A DNA stretch of 17,919 nt from Chloroflexota bacterium (GTDB lineage Bacteria > Chloroflexota > Anaerolineae > SpSt-600): the NCBI GenBank assembly GCA_011041825.1, contig DRAO01000221.1:1-17919 (forward strand). The letters run 5' to 3'. Below the pieces are notes generated by a model. That model ran no database searches and was not told the DNA's origin. It worked only from the letters and a program-made list of their open reading frames with translations. Below, piece by piece: positions 17,581 through 17,919 of the stretch (positions are counted from its first letter, which is position 1; every line of letters begins with the position of its first letter). Made by a program: the position numbers and the translations under genes.

Positions 17581-17740
17581 GGATATCCCTGTGGTCTTCA
17601 TCTCAGCCAAGGGGCAGGAGATGGAGATAAAGCAGGGGTTGGAAGCTGGGGCAGTGGATTACGTGGTGAAGCCTTTCGCTCCTGATGAACTCATAAGGAA
17701 GATGCAGGAAATCATTGATAAATACAGCAAGCAGGGGTGA
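17360..17740 (+). CDS. Single-domain response regulator (CheY-like)
   Basis: A 126-residue receiver domain with no output domain. The acidic pocket is Glu8/Asp9, the phospho-acceptor is Asp52 in LLDIRMPKLTGYEV, the Thr/Ser switch residue is Ser82 and the conserved lysine is Lys104 in VKPF. Length is that of a stand-alone receiver. It starts at an ATG 3 bases after the kinase stop, with the ribosome binding site GGGAGG lying over the kinase stop region, which fits translational coupling. It is therefore probably the phosphate acceptor of the kinase at 14783, and could also shuttle phosphate from the giant hybrid kinase. Having no output domain, it must act by protein contact. Its first two thirds (to about base 17580) share the C-poor codon style of the kinase 3' end, and the last 50 residues revert to the usual style. 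Confidence 0.93.
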   Translation: MAKILVAEDERDILELITFSLELGGFEVIQAMDGLEALEKAIVEKPDLVLLDIRMPKLTGYEVCEKLKESEVTRDIPVVFISAKGQEMEIKQGLEAGAVDYVVKPFAPDELIRKMQEIIDKYSKQG

Positions 17741-17743
17741 GCG

Positions 17744-17919
17744 GTGAGTGCTATTGTCATTGACGGTGGCATAATCCATTACGAAGTGATAGGAAGAGGC
17801 CGTCCCCTCATTTTCATCCACGGCTGGCTGGGGTCGTGGCGCTATTGGATGGGGAGTATGGAAGAATTATCCCCTTATTTCCGGACTTACGCCCTGGACC
17901 TGTGGGGATTTGGAGATTC
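17744..17919 (+). CDS. Alpha/beta hydrolase, paralogue of the gene at 376 (3' truncated by window end)
   Basis: The frame opens with GTG at 17744, 3 bases after the response regulator stop, whose TGA lies in the same frame and excludes an earlier start. AGGGG at 17733-17737 is a possible ribosome binding site. The visible 58 residues read as the N-terminal part of an alpha/beta hydrolase: IHYEVIGRG (11-19), the oxyanion-hole HGWLGSW (26-32), and YALDLWGFGD (49-58). These match the first hydrolase of the window position for position with no gaps, with clearly more than half the residues identical. The nucleophile elbow and the rest lie beyond the window. The repeated order, hydrolase directly behind a signalling gene at both ends, suggests a duplicated module. 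Family certain, substrate unknown. Confidence 0.9.
   Translation, partial: MSAIVIDGGIIHYEVIGRGRPLIFIHGWLGSWRYWMGSMEELSPYFRTYALDLWGFGD

Noticed and set aside
16693..17610. Long minus-strand open frame (305 codons) opposite the second kinase and regulator
   Set aside because: It overlaps intact HisKA, ATPase and receiver motifs on the + strand. Its length follows from the C-poor composition there, which removes stop codons from the reverse strand.
1..17919. Mobile element, CRISPR array or tRNA
   Set aside because: No transposase or integrase, no regularly spaced direct repeats, and no cloverleaf-like sequence were seen. Gaps between genes are too small to hold most of these.

Overview
The window looks like bacterial chromosome with about 55% GC. 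ATG, GTG and TTG starts are all used, AGG/AGA arginine and ATA isoleucine codons are frequent, and purine-rich Shine-Dalgarno sites sit in very short gaps. The gene families point most plausibly to Chloroflexota (Anaerolineae-like, perhaps thermophilic): a many-GAF histidine kinase, V4R-domain proteins, a COG2229-type small GTPase, an acyl-ACP-reductase-like protein and methyltransferases of the S-adenosyl methyltransferase (Methyltransf_19/DUF574-like) type. That assignment is an inference from family content, not from a marker gene. I saw no rRNA, tRNA, CRISPR array, transposase or convincing terminator.

All 14 genes lie on the + strand, two of them cut by the window ends. The longest gap is about 100 bases, so there is no gene-free stretch over 300 bases. 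The layout reads as one long operon or a chain of co-directional operons. Region 1 (1-4894) is enzyme-rich: the 3' part of a small GTPase, an alpha/beta hydrolase, a V4R protein, a left-handed beta-helix (hexapeptide repeat) protein, a second V4R protein, and an acyl-ACP-reductase-like enzyme that keeps its active-site cysteine. Region 2 (4914-7296) has a response regulator with a degenerate GGDEF domain and two tandem paralogous SAM-methyltransferase-like proteins. Region 3 (7315-17740) is sensory: a 2170-residue hybrid histidine kinase (TM, PAS, eight GAF, PAS, HisKA, HATPase, REC, REC), a CPBP-family membrane protein that has lost both expected histidines, a second membrane histidine kinase (TM bundle, three GAF, HisKA, HATPase) and a single-domain response regulator. 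At 17744 a paralogue of the first hydrolase begins and runs off the end, which suggests that part of the locus is repeated beyond the window.

The families suggest a signalling locus coupled to lipid or small hydrophobic metabolites. The reductase-like protein, two hydrolases and two methyltransferases could make or modify an acyl-derived molecule. The V4R and GAF domains are of ligand-binding types. The two kinases and the response regulators would carry phosphorelay output, with the GTPase as a further switch. This is a hypothesis; the sequence shows only the families and their co-orientation. A separate oddity is a C-poor, G-rich stretch of roughly 16.85-17.58 kb. It crosses from the ATPase domain of the second kinase into the following response regulator and differs in codon choice from the rest of the window.
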